This document shows positions 1 through 8,882 of a DNA stretch of 64,000 nucleotides, piece by piece. Source of the DNA: JAMLJG01 sp035327585 (lineage in GTDB: Bacteria; Verrucomicrobiota; Kiritimatiellia; CAIVKH01); NCBI GenBank assembly GCA_035327585.1, contig DAOLDD010000009.1, forward strand, positions 54,847 through 118,846, given 5' to 3'. Made by a program: the position numbers and the translations under genes. Position 1 is the stretch's first letter; every line of letters starts with the position of its first letter. The notes beneath the pieces were generated by a model, which saw only the letters and a program-made list of their open reading frames with translations, made no database searches and was not told the origin of the DNA.

Positions 1-720
1 CGTGTTCTGGAACTGGCGCAGACCCTGCATGGAGGAGTAGCCGAAGACGCCGGTGTTGAAGGCCTGCCACGGCACGTCCGTCGGCGACTCCCATTGCAGC
101 AACTCGTGCAGGAGGGCGCTGTAGGGCGGTTGGCCCTGTGCGGTGCAGGAATCCCCCATGACGATGACGCGGCGCGTACCCGCCGGTTTTTCCGCGGGAA
201 ATTCGCGGTCGCGGAAACCCAAGCTGTTGATGCGAATGCCGTCCCACCCTGCGCCCGGCGCAAAACGCCACAACAATTCCGGATCGAGGATGACTTTGCT
301 GTCGCCTTCCTTCGTTTTCGTATCGATGTCTTCCTCGCCGCGGATGACGATGGGGGAGGTCGCCTGAGGCTGAACGCGCATCAGCGCGAGAGCGCCCTCA
401 ATGGCCATGAAAAAGAACCAGGGCATCAGCCAGGCTGCGAGCGCCTTCTTCGCCGCTGCGCGCGAGAGGAAGCCGCGCGCGAGCAGGCCGCGCTCCGCCA
501 GCACTGCTCGCAGGACCAGCAGTGCCAGCGGCACCACGATCGGTTTCCAACCCCAACTGACGGACACCTTCAGCACTCCGCACGTCAGCCGCAGCGGGTC
601 GAACATCCACGCCAGCGGCAGCACGATCAGCGTCGCCAGCAGCAGCACGTCGAGCGCAAATCCACAAATCCGGCGCGAAAAGGCCGGACTCGGAGCGACT
701 GAGGGAGGTGCATCAATCAT
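1..720 (-). CDS. SGNH/GDSL-hydrolase-like membrane protein (3' end missing)
   Basis: The reading frame is open from the ATG at 720 to base 1, so at least 240 residues are present and the C-terminus lies outside the window. The N-terminal half holds two or three hydrophobic segments (around residues 20-40, 55-75 and 90-115). The region after about residue 150 looks extracytoplasmic and contains VMGDSCTAQG, which matches block I (GDS, nucleophile Ser) of SGNH/GDSL hydrolases. It is followed by a stretch typical of these enzymes (FNTGVFGYSSMQG, probably block II with Gly). Membrane-anchored SGNH proteins often add or remove acyl groups on surface polysaccharide, but the substrate cannot be told. 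The catalytic Asp-His pair would lie beyond the edge, so function is inferred from block I only. Confidence 0.7.
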   Translation of the reverse strand, partial: MIDAPPSVAPSPAFSRRICGFALDVLLLATLIVLPLAWMFDPLRLTCGVLKVSVSWGWKPIVVPLALLVLRAVLAERGLLARGFLSRAAAKKALAAWLMPWFFFMAIEGALALMRVQPQATSPIVIRGEEDIDTKTKEGDSKVILDPELLWRFAPGAGWDGIRINSLGFRDREFPAEKPAGTRRVIVMGDSCTAQGQPPYSALLHELLQWESPTDVPWQAFNTGVFGYSSMQGLRQFQNT

Positions 721-792
721 CGGGCGGACAATGAATGCTTATCCAAAAAACGCAAGTGCATAGAGCGGACGGAGTCCGGCAAGGATCCGCCC

Positions 793-984
793 CCACCGGC
801 CTCGTGCCGGTGGAGCGAAAGTTTTGGCGGCTACTGGAACAGGCCTGCCCATATAAACGACCCGGCGCATACGCGCGCGGATGCGAAAACGCGCGCGTGT
901 TTTCACCCGCGCTAGGTCTCGACAGGCCGACGTTGTCATCGGTAGTCGGCCCTAACTTCTTCACCACCGGCGCAAGGCCGGTGG
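793..984. repeat. Pair of CCACCGGC/GCCGGTGG hairpins in a 279-bp gap
   Basis: The gap 721-999 holds no gene. It contains two copies of the same perfect 8-bp stem, CCACCGGC-5 nt-GCCGGTGG, at 793-813 and 964-984. The loops are CTCGT and GCAAG. Both gaps lie 3' of minus-strand genes or upstream of the SGNH gene. Neither hairpin is followed by a T-run, so a simple intrinsic terminator is unlikely. They look like REP/BIME-type palindromes. Confidence 0.6.
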
Positions 985-999
985 GGTCTTTATTCCCGG

Positions 1000-2100
1000 T
1001 CACCCGCGCGGAAACGCGAAGGACTGGTAGGCTAGTTCGGCGGTGTTGAACCAGCGGAAGCTGTCGGCGCGAAATTTTTTCCAGTGGGCGTAGACTTTTG
1101 CGTAGGCGGCGTCCTTCGCCGCGCGGTCTTCCATCGTGGCGAGGGCGATTTGCTCCGCCTCGGCCATGACGTCGTCGGGGAAGCGGCGGAGCTGGGTGCC
1201 GCCGGCGAGCAGGCGCGCGAGGGCGGCGGGATTTTCCCGGTCGTAGGTGGTCATCATGAATTGCGCCGCCTCGGCGGCCGCGGCGCGGAAGGCGCCCTGA
1301 TAGGCGGAGGGCAATTCGTCCCACGCGCGGCGGTTGAGGTAGAAGTCGATGGACGCGCCGGGCTCCCACCAGCCGGGGTAGTAATAGAATTTCGCGATCT
1401 TGTGCAGGCCGAGTTTTTCGTCGTCGTATGGACCGACCCATTCCGTGGCGTCAATCGCGCCGCGCTCAAGCGCCATGTAGATGTCCGATCCGGCGAGTAC
1501 CTGCACCGTCGCACCGAGCTTGCTCATGATTTCGCCGCCGAGCCCGGGAATGCGCATTTTCAACCCGCGCAGGCTCTGTAAATTCGGAATTTCGCGCCGG
1601 AACCAGCCGCCCATCTGCGCGCCCGTGCCGCCGCCGTAGAGCGGGACGATGTTGAAGTCGGCCAAAATCTCGCCGAGCAGGTCCAGGCCGCCTGCGCCGA
1701 CGAGCCACGCGGCCTGCTGGCGCGCCGTGAGGCCAAACGGCACGGTGGTCTCGAACGCGAGCGCGGGATGTTTGCCGGTGTAATAGTAGCCTGCGGTCTG
1801 GCCGACCTGCACGGTGCCCTGTTGAACGGCGTCCATCACTTGAAGGCCCGGCACGAGTTCGCCGGCGGGGTAGGGTCGGATGCGGAACCGGTTGTCGGTC
1901 AGTTCGGCGACGCGTTTCGCGAGCACCTCGCTCGCGCCGAACAGCGCGTCGAGGCTGCGTGGGAAACTAGACCCGAGCCGCCAGTCGATGCGCGGCTGCG
2001 TGATGACCGCCGGGGCGCCTTCCTCGCGCCGGCAACCGAGCAGTAAACCGCCGGTAACCGCCGCCGGAATCGCCTTTTGTAAAAATGCGCGTCGCTTCAT
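1000..2100 (-). CDS. TRAP transporter solute-binding protein (DctP family), Tat lipoprotein
   Basis: This is a 366-residue periplasmic binding protein of a tripartite ATP-independent (TRAP) transporter. The start at 2100 gives MKRRAFLQKA, a twin-arginine-like motif (RRxFL), followed by a hydrophobic stretch and the lipobox LLLGC. It is therefore probably exported folded and lipidated. The body carries DctP hallmarks, including the TEWVGPYDD stretch typical of the TakP/2-oxoacid-binding branch and a GLKMRIPGLGG segment. A 2-oxo monocarboxylate such as pyruvate or lactate is a reasonable ligand guess. No DctQ/DctM membrane genes occur nearby, so this is an orphan binding protein in this window. 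It is divergent from the tamA-like gene, with only 12 bp between the two start codons. Confidence 0.85.
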   Translation of the reverse strand: MKRRAFLQKAIPAAVTGGLLLGCRREEGAPAVITQPRIDWRLGSSFPRSLDALFGASEVLAKRVAELTDNRFRIRPYPAGELVPGLQVMDAVQQGTVQVGQTAGYYYTGKHPALAFETTVPFGLTARQQAAWLVGAGGLDLLGEILADFNIVPLYGGGTGAQMGGWFRREIPNLQSLRGLKMRIPGLGGEIMSKLGATVQVLAGSDIYMALERGAIDATEWVGPYDDEKLGLHKIAKFYYYPGWWEPGASIDFYLNRRAWDELPSAYQGAFRAAAAEAAQFMMTTYDRENPAALARLLAGGTQLRRFPDDVMAEAEQIALATMEDRAAKDAAYAKVYAHWKKFRADSFRWFNTAELAYQSFAFPRG

Positions 2101-2112
2101 AGTGGGCCCTTC

Positions 2113-3906
2113 ATGAATGTGCGGCCTCGAAAATGGGTGTCCGGCGCGCGGGTGGCAAGGTTGAAATGTCGCGCTGTGCTGGCGCTTGGCTTGATGCTCT
2201 GCGCGACGGCGATCCGCGGCGAGGAGACGGCCTATGAGGTCCGTTTTCGCGGCGTGCCCGAGTGGGGGATGCGCGGTGTGTTGCGGGAGCAGAGCCAGAC
2301 GTATGCATTGCGCGACCGGCCGCCGCCGGGGGATGCGCTGTTGCGGCGGCGGGCGGAACAGGATGTTCCAGCGCTGCGCGATGTGCTGCGTGCGGCGGGA
2401 TACTATGGTGCGCAGATTGACGTGCAAGTGGTCACCTCAACGCCGCGCCGTGTGGTGTATCACGTTGATTCCGGCCCGCGCTATCGCCTTGGCGATGTCG
2501 CGCTATCCGCCGGTTCCGTGGTGTTGCCGCCCGCTCAACGGCTGGGGTGGATTCACGGAATGCCCGCGCGCGCCCGGGCCATTCTCGCGGCGGAGGGCGA
2601 AACCCTTGCCCGCGTGCGCGCGGCGGGACATCCGTTCCCGAAGTGGACGGAACGCGTGTATACCGCGGACCCTGCCGCGCGTGTGCTGCATGCCCGGCTG
2701 GTGATTGAGCCCGGTTCCCACGCGGTTTGGGGTGAAACCTCCATCGTCGGCCTTGAGAACGTGCGCGAGCGATTTGTGCGCAATGCACTGGAACTCCCCG
2801 TCGGGGAGCCGTTTCACCCGGATCGACTCGACGAGACGCGCGCACGCTTGATCCGATCTTCGCTCTTCTCCTCCGTCAGCCTTGCGCCGGCTGACGCGCT
2901 GGATGATGACGGTCGTCTCCCGCTGTCGCTGACGTTGCGCGAACGCCGTCCCCGCACCTTCTCGGCGGGCGTGCGCTATACGACGGACGAGGGCGCGGGC
3001 TCCCGCGTGGAGTGGGAACACCGCAACCTCGGTGGCCGCGCGGAGCAGGTAAGGTTCACACTGGATGCCGGCGAAACCGCACGTTCGCTCGAGAGCCGCC
3101 TAACGCTGCCGCAGTTCAGCATGCCGCGGCAACGCCTGCTGCTCAACGCTCGGGCGGCGGAGGAAAACCCGGAGGCCTATGACAGTCGCAGCCTGCGCGC
3201 CGGCGTGCGGCTGGAACGCGAGTGGCGTCCGACGTTCTGGACGCGCGGCGGCGTCGCGGTGCGCCTCAGCGAGGTGGACCAGTTTGATGAGGATGAAAAC
3301 CATGTGTTCCTTTCCTTCCCGCTGGAAACGGATTGGAACACGAGCCGCTCCCTGCTCGATCCGCGCGGCGGCATGCGCCTGCGGACGGGCGTCGAACCCT
3401 TTTACGATTTGGAGAAACAGGATCGCGGCTTCCTGAAAACGAGCGCGACCCTGAACCGGTACCAGCGCCTGAACCGAGATCGGACCTGGCTGCTGGCGGG
3501 CCGCGTCACCGTGGGTTCGATCAGCGGCGCAGGCGCGGCGTCGGTGCCGGCGGACGAGCGGTTCTACGCGGGCGGCGGCAGTTCCGTCCGCGGGTATGCC
3601 TACCAGAGCGTCGGCCCCCTGAGAGACGATGAGCCGCTGGGCGGGCGTTCGCTGCTGGAGTTGTCCGCGGAACTTCGTGGACAGGTGAGTGAATCATTCG
3701 GCGCCGTGTTCTTTCTCGATGGCGGCACCGCCTACGAGGCGACGGCCCCCGATTTCGACGAACCGTTCCTGTGGGGCGCGGGACTGGGCCTGCGCTATTT
3801 CACCGCGGTCGGCCCGCTGCGCGCGGATGTCGGCTTCCCGCTCGATCGTCGCGACGAGTTGGACAAGCGGTACCAGTTCTATTTGAGCCTGGGACAATCG
3901 TTCTGA
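2113..3906 (+). CDS. tamA: TamA-like outer-membrane protein (Omp85 family)
   Basis: This 597-residue protein has a basic N-terminus and a hydrophobic signal peptide ending near residue 36. POTRA-like repeats follow (about residues 40-290), then a C-terminal beta-barrel. The barrel contains GGGSSVRGYAYQ, the conserved VRGF/Y lock motif of Omp85 proteins, and ends in Phe, as expected for a Bam-inserted barrel. TamA works with the inner-membrane-anchored TamB in outer-membrane protein assembly and lipid homeostasis. The tamB-like gene follows directly, overlapping by one base (TGATG). The ATG used lies only 12 bp from the opposite gene and has a weak ribosome site. A start at GTG 2137 or ATG 2194 is possible. 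Confidence 0.85.
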   Translation: MNVRPRKWVSGARVARLKCRAVLALGLMLCATAIRGEETAYEVRFRGVPEWGMRGVLREQSQTYALRDRPPPGDALLRRRAEQDVPALRDVLRAAGYYGAQIDVQVVTSTPRRVVYHVDSGPRYRLGDVALSAGSVVLPPAQRLGWIHGMPARARAILAAEGETLARVRAAGHPFPKWTERVYTADPAARVLHARLVIEPGSHAVWGETSIVGLENVRERFVRNALELPVGEPFHPDRLDETRARLIRSSLFSSVSLAPADALDDDGRLPLSLTLRERRPRTFSAGVRYTTDEGAGSRVEWEHRNLGGRAEQVRFTLDAGETARSLESRLTLPQFSMPRQRLLLNARAAEENPEAYDSRSLRAGVRLEREWRPTFWTRGGVAVRLSEVDQFDEDENHVFLSFPLETDWNTSRSLLDPRGGMRLRTGVEPFYDLEKQDRGFLKTSATLNRYQRLNRDRTWLLAGRVTVGSISGAGAASVPADERFYAGGGSSVRGYAYQSVGPLRDDEPLGGRSLLELSAELRGQVSESFGAVFFLDGGTAYEATAPDFDEPFLWGAGLGLRYFTAVGPLRADVGFPLDRRDELDKRYQFYLSLGQSF

Positions 3907-6536
3907 TGAAGCGCCTGTTAAAAATCGTCCTCATCCTCCTCCTCGTTCTCGCGGCACTGTGGACCACACTCTTCCGCACCCGTTATGGCCACGCCCGCCT
4001 CGAACGCTGGGTGGCCTCCGCGTTGCCATCTGACATCGCAATCGCGGGACTCGGCGGCGCTCTTCCGTTTCAAGGACACCTTGAACGGATTGCGCTGCAC
4101 GATGCGGAGGGGCCGTGGCTGGAGGTCCACCAACTCGCCTTGAGCATCCACCCCGGCAGCCTGTTGCGCCGCGAAGTCGTGCTCACGCAAATCCACGCGG
4201 GTCGCGTCGACGTTTTGCGCGCGCCGGAACAATCCGACGGCACATCAGCCTCCGCCGCTTCCCGGCGCTGGACGCTTTGGGTGCAGGCGGCCCTTGTGGA
4301 GCACGTGCAGGTCTCGCCCGAAATCCTCGGCGAGCCAGTTGCGGGCCTGTTTCGGGGCCAATTCCGAATGGAGCAGGATGAATGGAACGCCGTTGCGTCG
4401 ATTCTCGCCAAATGGCGGGACGAGACGGTGCATATCGTGGGATCCGCCTACAACACGCCGACCGGTTCCTTTCTGCGTATCACCCACGCCGAAATGGACG
4501 GGCTCTCACTCGCGGGCGAGGGCGCCTGGTCCCCGGAACCCCGCTTCGCGTTTCACGGCGGGTTCACGAATACCCCGCTGCTGCGACGACTCGCGGGGCT
4601 GGACGACGCGGGAACGGGAAGTGTTTCGGGCCGCGTGGAGTGGGGTGAGGCCCGGCGCGTGCAGGCGGCGGTACAGGTTTCAGGTGTCGCCGGCTACGGC
4701 GCGAGCAACGTCCAGGCGCGCGCGCTGGGCGATTGGAGTCCCGGCGAGGGCTGGCGCGCGCGCATCGAACCGGCCGTCGGCGACTGGCGCGGCGTGCCTT
4801 GGTGGGCCGATGCGCCGATCGTCGTGGGCGGTTTGGACGGTGCGATCGAGTGGAAGGCGCCCGCGCTCGTCTGGAATGGCGCGCAAGCCGCCAGTACGGG
4901 ACGCTGGAGTGACGGCGCGATCGACATTGAGCTGAGCGTCCCCTCCTTCGCGCTATCCACCGGTCCCCTCTCAAATATTTTCCGCGCCGGAACCGTTCGC
5001 GCCAGCATTCATGCAAGCGGTACGCGCGAGGAGCCCTTCTGGCGTTTGGATGTCGAGGGCGATGACGTGCAACCTCGTCTCGATTCCGCATTCCAATTAA
5101 AACCCGCCGCATGGCGATTGACCGCCGAGGCCGCGAACGGGATCGCGCGGATTGAAACCCGGTTGAGTGGATGGACCGAACAACCGGTTTCGGCCGAGGC
5201 CACGCTGCCGATTCGGTTGCCGCTCGACGGTGGCCCGTTGGGCCCCGATCCCGATGGCCCGGTTTCGGCCCGCCTTCGCTTCAATCTGGATCTCGCCGCC
5301 GCTGGCGATTTCACCGACCTGCGCGGCACGGAAATCGAAGGCCAATTGTCCTGTGACCTGCTCGTGGACGGGACCTGGTCCGAGCCGAGTGTACGCGGCC
5401 AGCTTGCGTTGACGGATGGGCGCGCGGCTTTTCCGGACAGCGGTACGGTGTTGGAAGACATCCAGGTCTTTCTTGAAGGCGATCAACGGCGCCTGTTGAT
5501 TCGTCGCGCCACCGCGAATGATGGTTCGCGCGGCCGCATCGAATTGGACGGGGCCATCCAATTCGACCCTGCGCACGGTTTTCCTTTGACGGGTGGACTT
5601 ACCCTGCATCGGGCCACGCTGTGGCGGCAGGATGGGAATCGGCTCGAACTGGATGGGCGCGTTGCGGTTGAAGGCCCGGTCCGCGCGCCTGTCGTCACCG
5701 GCCATGTGGATCTCGTGAACGCCGAGGTGCGCCTTCGGCCCATACCACCCGCCATTCCGAAACTCCCGATGGCTGAGGAAGCGCCCGCCGCGCCGACGTT
5801 CACCGAATACGCGGGCTGGTTGAAAAACGTGGCGCTGGACGTGCTGGTGCGTGCGCGCGACATCCATGTCCTGGGCCGCGGCCTCGACTCCACCTGGCGT
5901 GCGGATCTCCGGGTGGACGGGTCCGCCCATGCGCCGCGCCTGCGCGGGCCGCTTTCGGTGGATCGCGGATTCTTTCTCTTCATGGGTCGACGATTCACCC
6001 TCGAGCGCGCGGTGTTGACCTTCGACGGCAAATGGCCGCCCGCCCCGGTGATCGACCTCGTGGCCTCAGCCCGCGCGGGCGATATGCGGGCGCGGCTCTA
6101 TGCCGCGGGTCCAATCGATGCGCCCGCGCTGAACCTCGAATCGGAACCGGCGTATCCCGTGGATGAAATTCTCGCGCGCCTGCTGTTCGGACGCTCGACG
6201 GATGCGATCAGTCCGTTCCAAGCGGTGCGGCTCGCGCATGGGTTGAACGTCCTGCGCGGGCGCGGGCGGACGCTCGACGTACTGGAACGAGGCCAGTCCG
6301 TCCTGCGTGTCGACCAACTGGACCTCGTGCAAAGCGACCAGGAGAGCGGCATTTCCGCGATCAGCGTGGGGAAATACGTCGGCCGCACTATTTATGTCGA
6401 GGGCGAGAAAGGTTTGGGCGAATCCGCCGATTTGATTACCGTCGAGGTCGAGTTGACCCCCTCGTTAATTTTGACCACGGAATCCAGTCCCCGCATCCGT
6501 GAGGGGATCGGCCTCAAGTGGCGGCGGGATTATTGA
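3906..6536 (+). CDS. tamB: TamB-like translocation/assembly module protein (DUF490)
   Basis: The ATG at 3906 overlaps the tamA stop codon. The product has 876 residues with an N-terminal transmembrane anchor (MKRLLKIVLILLLVLAALW). A long, beta-rich AsmA/TamB-type body follows and ends in the TamB C-terminal domain, which includes ILARLLFGRSTDAIS and VEVELTPSLILTTESS. TamB spans the periplasm as a hydrophobic groove and cooperates with TamA. E. coli TamB is about 1,260 residues, so this is a shorter member. Its position directly behind the Omp85 partner makes the assignment firm at family level. Confidence 0.85.
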   Translation: MKRLLKIVLILLLVLAALWTTLFRTRYGHARLERWVASALPSDIAIAGLGGALPFQGHLERIALHDAEGPWLEVHQLALSIHPGSLLRREVVLTQIHAGRVDVLRAPEQSDGTSASAASRRWTLWVQAALVEHVQVSPEILGEPVAGLFRGQFRMEQDEWNAVASILAKWRDETVHIVGSAYNTPTGSFLRITHAEMDGLSLAGEGAWSPEPRFAFHGGFTNTPLLRRLAGLDDAGTGSVSGRVEWGEARRVQAAVQVSGVAGYGASNVQARALGDWSPGEGWRARIEPAVGDWRGVPWWADAPIVVGGLDGAIEWKAPALVWNGAQAASTGRWSDGAIDIELSVPSFALSTGPLSNIFRAGTVRASIHASGTREEPFWRLDVEGDDVQPRLDSAFQLKPAAWRLTAEAANGIARIETRLSGWTEQPVSAEATLPIRLPLDGGPLGPDPDGPVSARLRFNLDLAAAGDFTDLRGTEIEGQLSCDLLVDGTWSEPSVRGQLALTDGRAAFPDSGTVLEDIQVFLEGDQRRLLIRRATANDGSRGRIELDGAIQFDPAHGFPLTGGLTLHRATLWRQDGNRLELDGRVAVEGPVRAPVVTGHVDLVNAEVRLRPIPPAIPKLPMAEEAPAAPTFTEYAGWLKNVALDVLVRARDIHVLGRGLDSTWRADLRVDGSAHAPRLRGPLSVDRGFFLFMGRRFTLERAVLTFDGKWPPAPVIDLVASARAGDMRARLYAAGPIDAPALNLESEPAYPVDEILARLLFGRSTDAISPFQAVRLAHGLNVLRGRGRTLDVLERGQSVLRVDQLDLVQSDQESGISAISVGKYVGRTIYVEGEKGLGESADLITVEVELTPSLILTTESSPRIREGIGLKWRRDY

Positions 6537-6569
6537 ACCGGGCGGTCAGCCGGAAAGGCGCATGTTGGC

Positions 6570-7094
6570 ATGAATGAAAAAAACGTTTTGCGCGGAATCT
6601 ACGGGCTTTCCGCGATCCTGCTCATTGCGGTCGCCGTGATCTATAACCTGCCCACGGCGGAGAAAATTCCCGCCTTCGTGCCGTGGCTTCCGCGCCTCAA
6701 TGCGGCGATCAATACCGTATGCTCGGTTTTGCTGGTGCTCTCGTTCCTCGCGATCAAGCGGAAGAATGTCGAACTGCACAAGCGGCTGAACATCACCACG
6801 TTCATTCTCTCTTCGCTGTTCCTGCTGTCCTACGTCACGTTCCACACCTTCGGCGTGGAGACGCGCTTCCCGGCGGACAACCCGGTGCGTCCGATCTACC
6901 TGTTCATTCTCATCACCCACATCATCCTGGCCGCCGCCGTGCTGCCGCTGGTGCTGGTGACGTTCTACCGTGGCCTCGCCGGTCCCGTTGCAGTGCACCG
7001 CCGAATTGCGAAATGGACATTCCCGATCTGGCTCTACGTCACCGTCACCGGCGTCATCGTCTACCTGATGATCTCGCCGTATTACCGGTTTTGA
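6570..7094 (+). CDS. DUF420 family membrane protein
   Basis: This 174-residue integral membrane protein has about five transmembrane helices. The sequence (RLNAAINTVCSVLLVLSF, KRLNITTFILSS, YVTFHTFG, HRRIAKWTFPIWLYVTVTG) fits the DUF420 family, related to B. subtilis YozB. Members have conserved histidines and often sit near haem-copper oxidase assembly genes. A role linked to respiration is inferred from family context only. It follows tamB by 33 bp and may be co-transcribed with it. Confidence 0.75.
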   Translation: MNEKNVLRGIYGLSAILLIAVAVIYNLPTAEKIPAFVPWLPRLNAAINTVCSVLLVLSFLAIKRKNVELHKRLNITTFILSSLFLLSYVTFHTFGVETRFPADNPVRPIYLFILITHIILAAAVLPLVLVTFYRGLAGPVAVHRRIAKWTFPIWLYVTVTGVIVYLMISPYYRF

Positions 7095-7098
7095 GGAA

Positions 7099-7168
7099 GT
7101 AATCAGTAACCAGTAATCAGTGATCGTATGCTCCGACTGATCACTGAACACTGAAAACTGATTACTGC
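7099..7168. repeat. Short-word hairpin (AATCAGT/ACTGATT) between converging genes
   Basis: The spacer between the DUF420 gene and the pheA-like gene is almost entirely degenerate copies of a 7-bp word, AATCAGT/GATCAGT. It is followed by the reverse complement (GATCACTG, ACTGATTAC), giving a long imperfect hairpin with a loop around GTATGCTCC. The same word recurs inside the cobalamin riboswitch near 17.86-17.93 kb. Placed between converging genes, it could serve as a bidirectional 3' hairpin. Confidence 0.75.
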
Positions 7169-7169
7169 A

Positions 7170-7994
7170 TTACGACGCATACATCTTCCGCACCGGGTAG
7201 ACCCCGAGGCGGACGAGTTTCGCCGCGGCGGCCTGCGCGGCGTGCAGCGCGGTTTGCACCGCGGGGCGGGTGGGGGCGCCCTGGATATCGACCACGAAGA
7301 GGTAATTCTTCGGCTGGCCGATGATCGGGCGCGAGAGCAGGCGGGTCAGATTCACGCCGCTGTTTTTGAACGCGGCGAGGAAGTCGAAGAGTGAGCCCGG
7401 TCGGTTCTCCAACATGACCATCAGGCTGGTTTTCGTGCTGCGCGGCTCGGGTTTTTGCGACGTACCGATCACGAGAAACTCCGTGATGTTCGGCGCGTCC
7501 GTCTCGACGGGGAACTTAAGAATGTCGAGTCCATAGCGCCGCGCCGCGTCGCGCGTGCCGAACGCGGCGGCCGATGTCGTTGTCGCGGCGAGCGCCGCGG
7601 CCTTCGCTGTGCTGGCGATGGCGTGGGTCTTCACGCCCGGCAGATGCTTGCGAATCCAGGGACCGCAATGCTGGAGGGGGACGAAGTGCGAGTAGAGGTC
7701 CTGCACCCGATGACCGCGATGGCCGAGCAGCGCCAGTTTTACATTGAGCGAAAGTTCCTCGCGGATATGCAGGCGTCCGGCGTTTTCGACCAGGCCATCG
7801 ATCGACTCGAAAATGGTGCCCCCCGACGAGTTTTCGCTCGGCACCACACCGAGCCGGTTCGCGCCGCCCTTCGCATAGGCAAAGATGTCGTAGATGCTCG
7901 CGCAGGGAACCAGCCGGGCCCGCGCGCCGAATCGTTTGCGCGCAACGAGGTGCGAGAAGGTGCCTTCGGGACCGAGATACGCCACGGATTTCAT
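7170..7994 (-). CDS. pheA: Prephenate dehydratase-like protein with ACT domain
   Basis: The 274-residue product has the periplasmic-binding-like dehydratase fold (YLGPEGTFSH at residue 5, VVPSENSSGGTIFESIDG near 50) and a C-terminal ACT domain (about residues 192-270). It lacks a chorismate mutase domain. The family reaction converts prephenate to phenylpyruvate in phenylalanine synthesis. The catalytic-site TRF motif reads TEF here (NITEFLVIG). The ACT motifs that bind phenylalanine, usually GALV and ESRP, read GSLF and LSRP. The Thr of TRF is kept, so activity is possible, but feedback control may be altered or absent. It lies downstream of the atp operon on the same strand. Confidence 0.75.
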   Translation of the reverse strand: MKSVAYLGPEGTFSHLVARKRFGARARLVPCASIYDIFAYAKGGANRLGVVPSENSSGGTIFESIDGLVENAGRLHIREELSLNVKLALLGHRGHRVQDLYSHFVPLQHCGPWIRKHLPGVKTHAIASTAKAAALAATTTSAAAFGTRDAARRYGLDILKFPVETDAPNITEFLVIGTSQKPEPRSTKTSLMVMLENRPGSLFDFLAAFKNSGVNLTRLLSRPIIGQPKNYLFVVDIQGAPTRPAVQTALHAAQAAAAKLVRLGVYPVRKMYAS

Positions 7995-8045
7995 GCCCGG
8001 ATGATGGCCGTGCGGCGCGAACGGTTCAAGCGCGGAGAAGACGCC

Positions 8046-8369
8046 TTATGCGCGCGTTTCCTTCTGTTCAGGCGCGGCAAACCGACGCCGCAGCCATCGG
8101 CCCATCTTCTTCTCCTTTTCCCAGAAGAAGCGGAACTGGCCGAACAGCGAGCCGTAGAGCAGGAGGAAAAGCTGGTAGGCGGGGAAGACGACCAGCAACC
8201 AGACGACGGTCTTGAGCCACATCGGCGTCTGGCCGTCAAAATGGAGCAGGTGGAAGATGAGCTTGCGCACCGGCAGGATCGACATGCCTGCCAGCGAAAA
8301 AACCAGCAGCACCGCGAGCACCTGCCAGCCGGAACGCAGGCCCCAGCGGTGTTGAAGTTTGGCAAACAT
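8046..8369 (-). CDS. Small membrane protein, DUF6787-like
   Basis: The product has 107 residues with two hydrophobic segments (about 18-38 and 55-78) and a basic, aromatic C-terminal tail (FRFFWEKEKKMGRWLRRRF). It resembles small DUF6787-type proteins, but that assignment comes from memory of the pattern and is weak. It lies 51 bp upstream of the pheA-like gene on the same strand. No function can be assigned. Confidence 0.6.
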   Translation of the reverse strand: MFAKLQHRWGLRSGWQVLAVLLVFSLAGMSILPVRKLIFHLLHFDGQTPMWLKTVVWLLVVFPAYQLFLLLYGSLFGQFRFFWEKEKKMGRWLRRRFAAPEQKETRA

Positions 8370-8377
8370 GGAAAGAT

Positions 8378-8473
8378 TAACCGCAGAGACGCAGAGGTCG
8401 CTGAGTGGAGCTCAGGAAGAGGGGTTCAGTGCGATGCATTTCTCTGCGATCTCCGCGTCTACGCGGTGAATCA
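8378..8473. repeat. Short-word hairpin (CGCAGAGA / TCTCTGCG)
   Basis: The spacer between two small membrane-protein genes carries ACCGCAGAGACGCAGAGG and, after a centre of about 45 bp, the complementary TCTGCGATCTCCGCGTC-type arm ending in CGCGGT. This resembles a word-repeat hairpin that I know from many environmental bacterial genomes. It could be transcribed within the operon. Confidence 0.7.
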
Positions 8474-8475
8474 TC

Positions 8476-8847
8476 CTAAATCGTAAACGCCGACAGCGAA
8501 GCGACGAGCAGCAGTACAATGCACAACCAGCGCAGGCCGTCGCCGCCGCTCGCGCGCTTCTTCGCCACCGGCAGCAAGCCGCCCACGGCGAACAGGACGA
8601 TGAATTTGAGGCCAATCACGCCGTTGTAGTGGCCGCCCAACGTGTGGCCCTTGACCATGCCATACATCAAGACGGCGGCCAGCAGTCCAATGCCCAGCAG
8701 GATGTTCCACAGGCGGGTGGCGCCGCGGAGCGTGGCCGCATCCATGCGCGATGCCGTGGAAAGCCCGAGTTGGAACAACAGCAACCCACCCAGCAATCCC
8801 GCCATGCAGATCACATGCAGCCAGCGCAGTATTTCGTAAGTTGACAT
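8476..8847 (-). CDS. Four-helix membrane protein of unknown function
   Basis: The product has 123 residues, is very hydrophobic and is predicted to have four transmembrane helices (about residues 10-30, 48-68, 75-93 and 103-120). The start at 8847 is supported by an AGGAGA ribosome site. A His in helix 1 (LRWLHVICMAGLLGG) and one in the middle loop (GHTLGGHYNG) resemble small haem-binding or CopD-like membrane proteins, but this is a loose resemblance. It directly follows atpC in the same orientation. Confidence 0.6.
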   Translation of the reverse strand: MSTYEILRWLHVICMAGLLGGLLLFQLGLSTASRMDAATLRGATRLWNILLGIGLLAAVLMYGMVKGHTLGGHYNGVIGLKFIVLFAVGGLLPVAKKRASGGDGLRWLCIVLLLVASLSAFTI

Positions 8848-8882
8848 CGAATCTCCTCTTCGCCGTCCGAAACAGACGGCGT

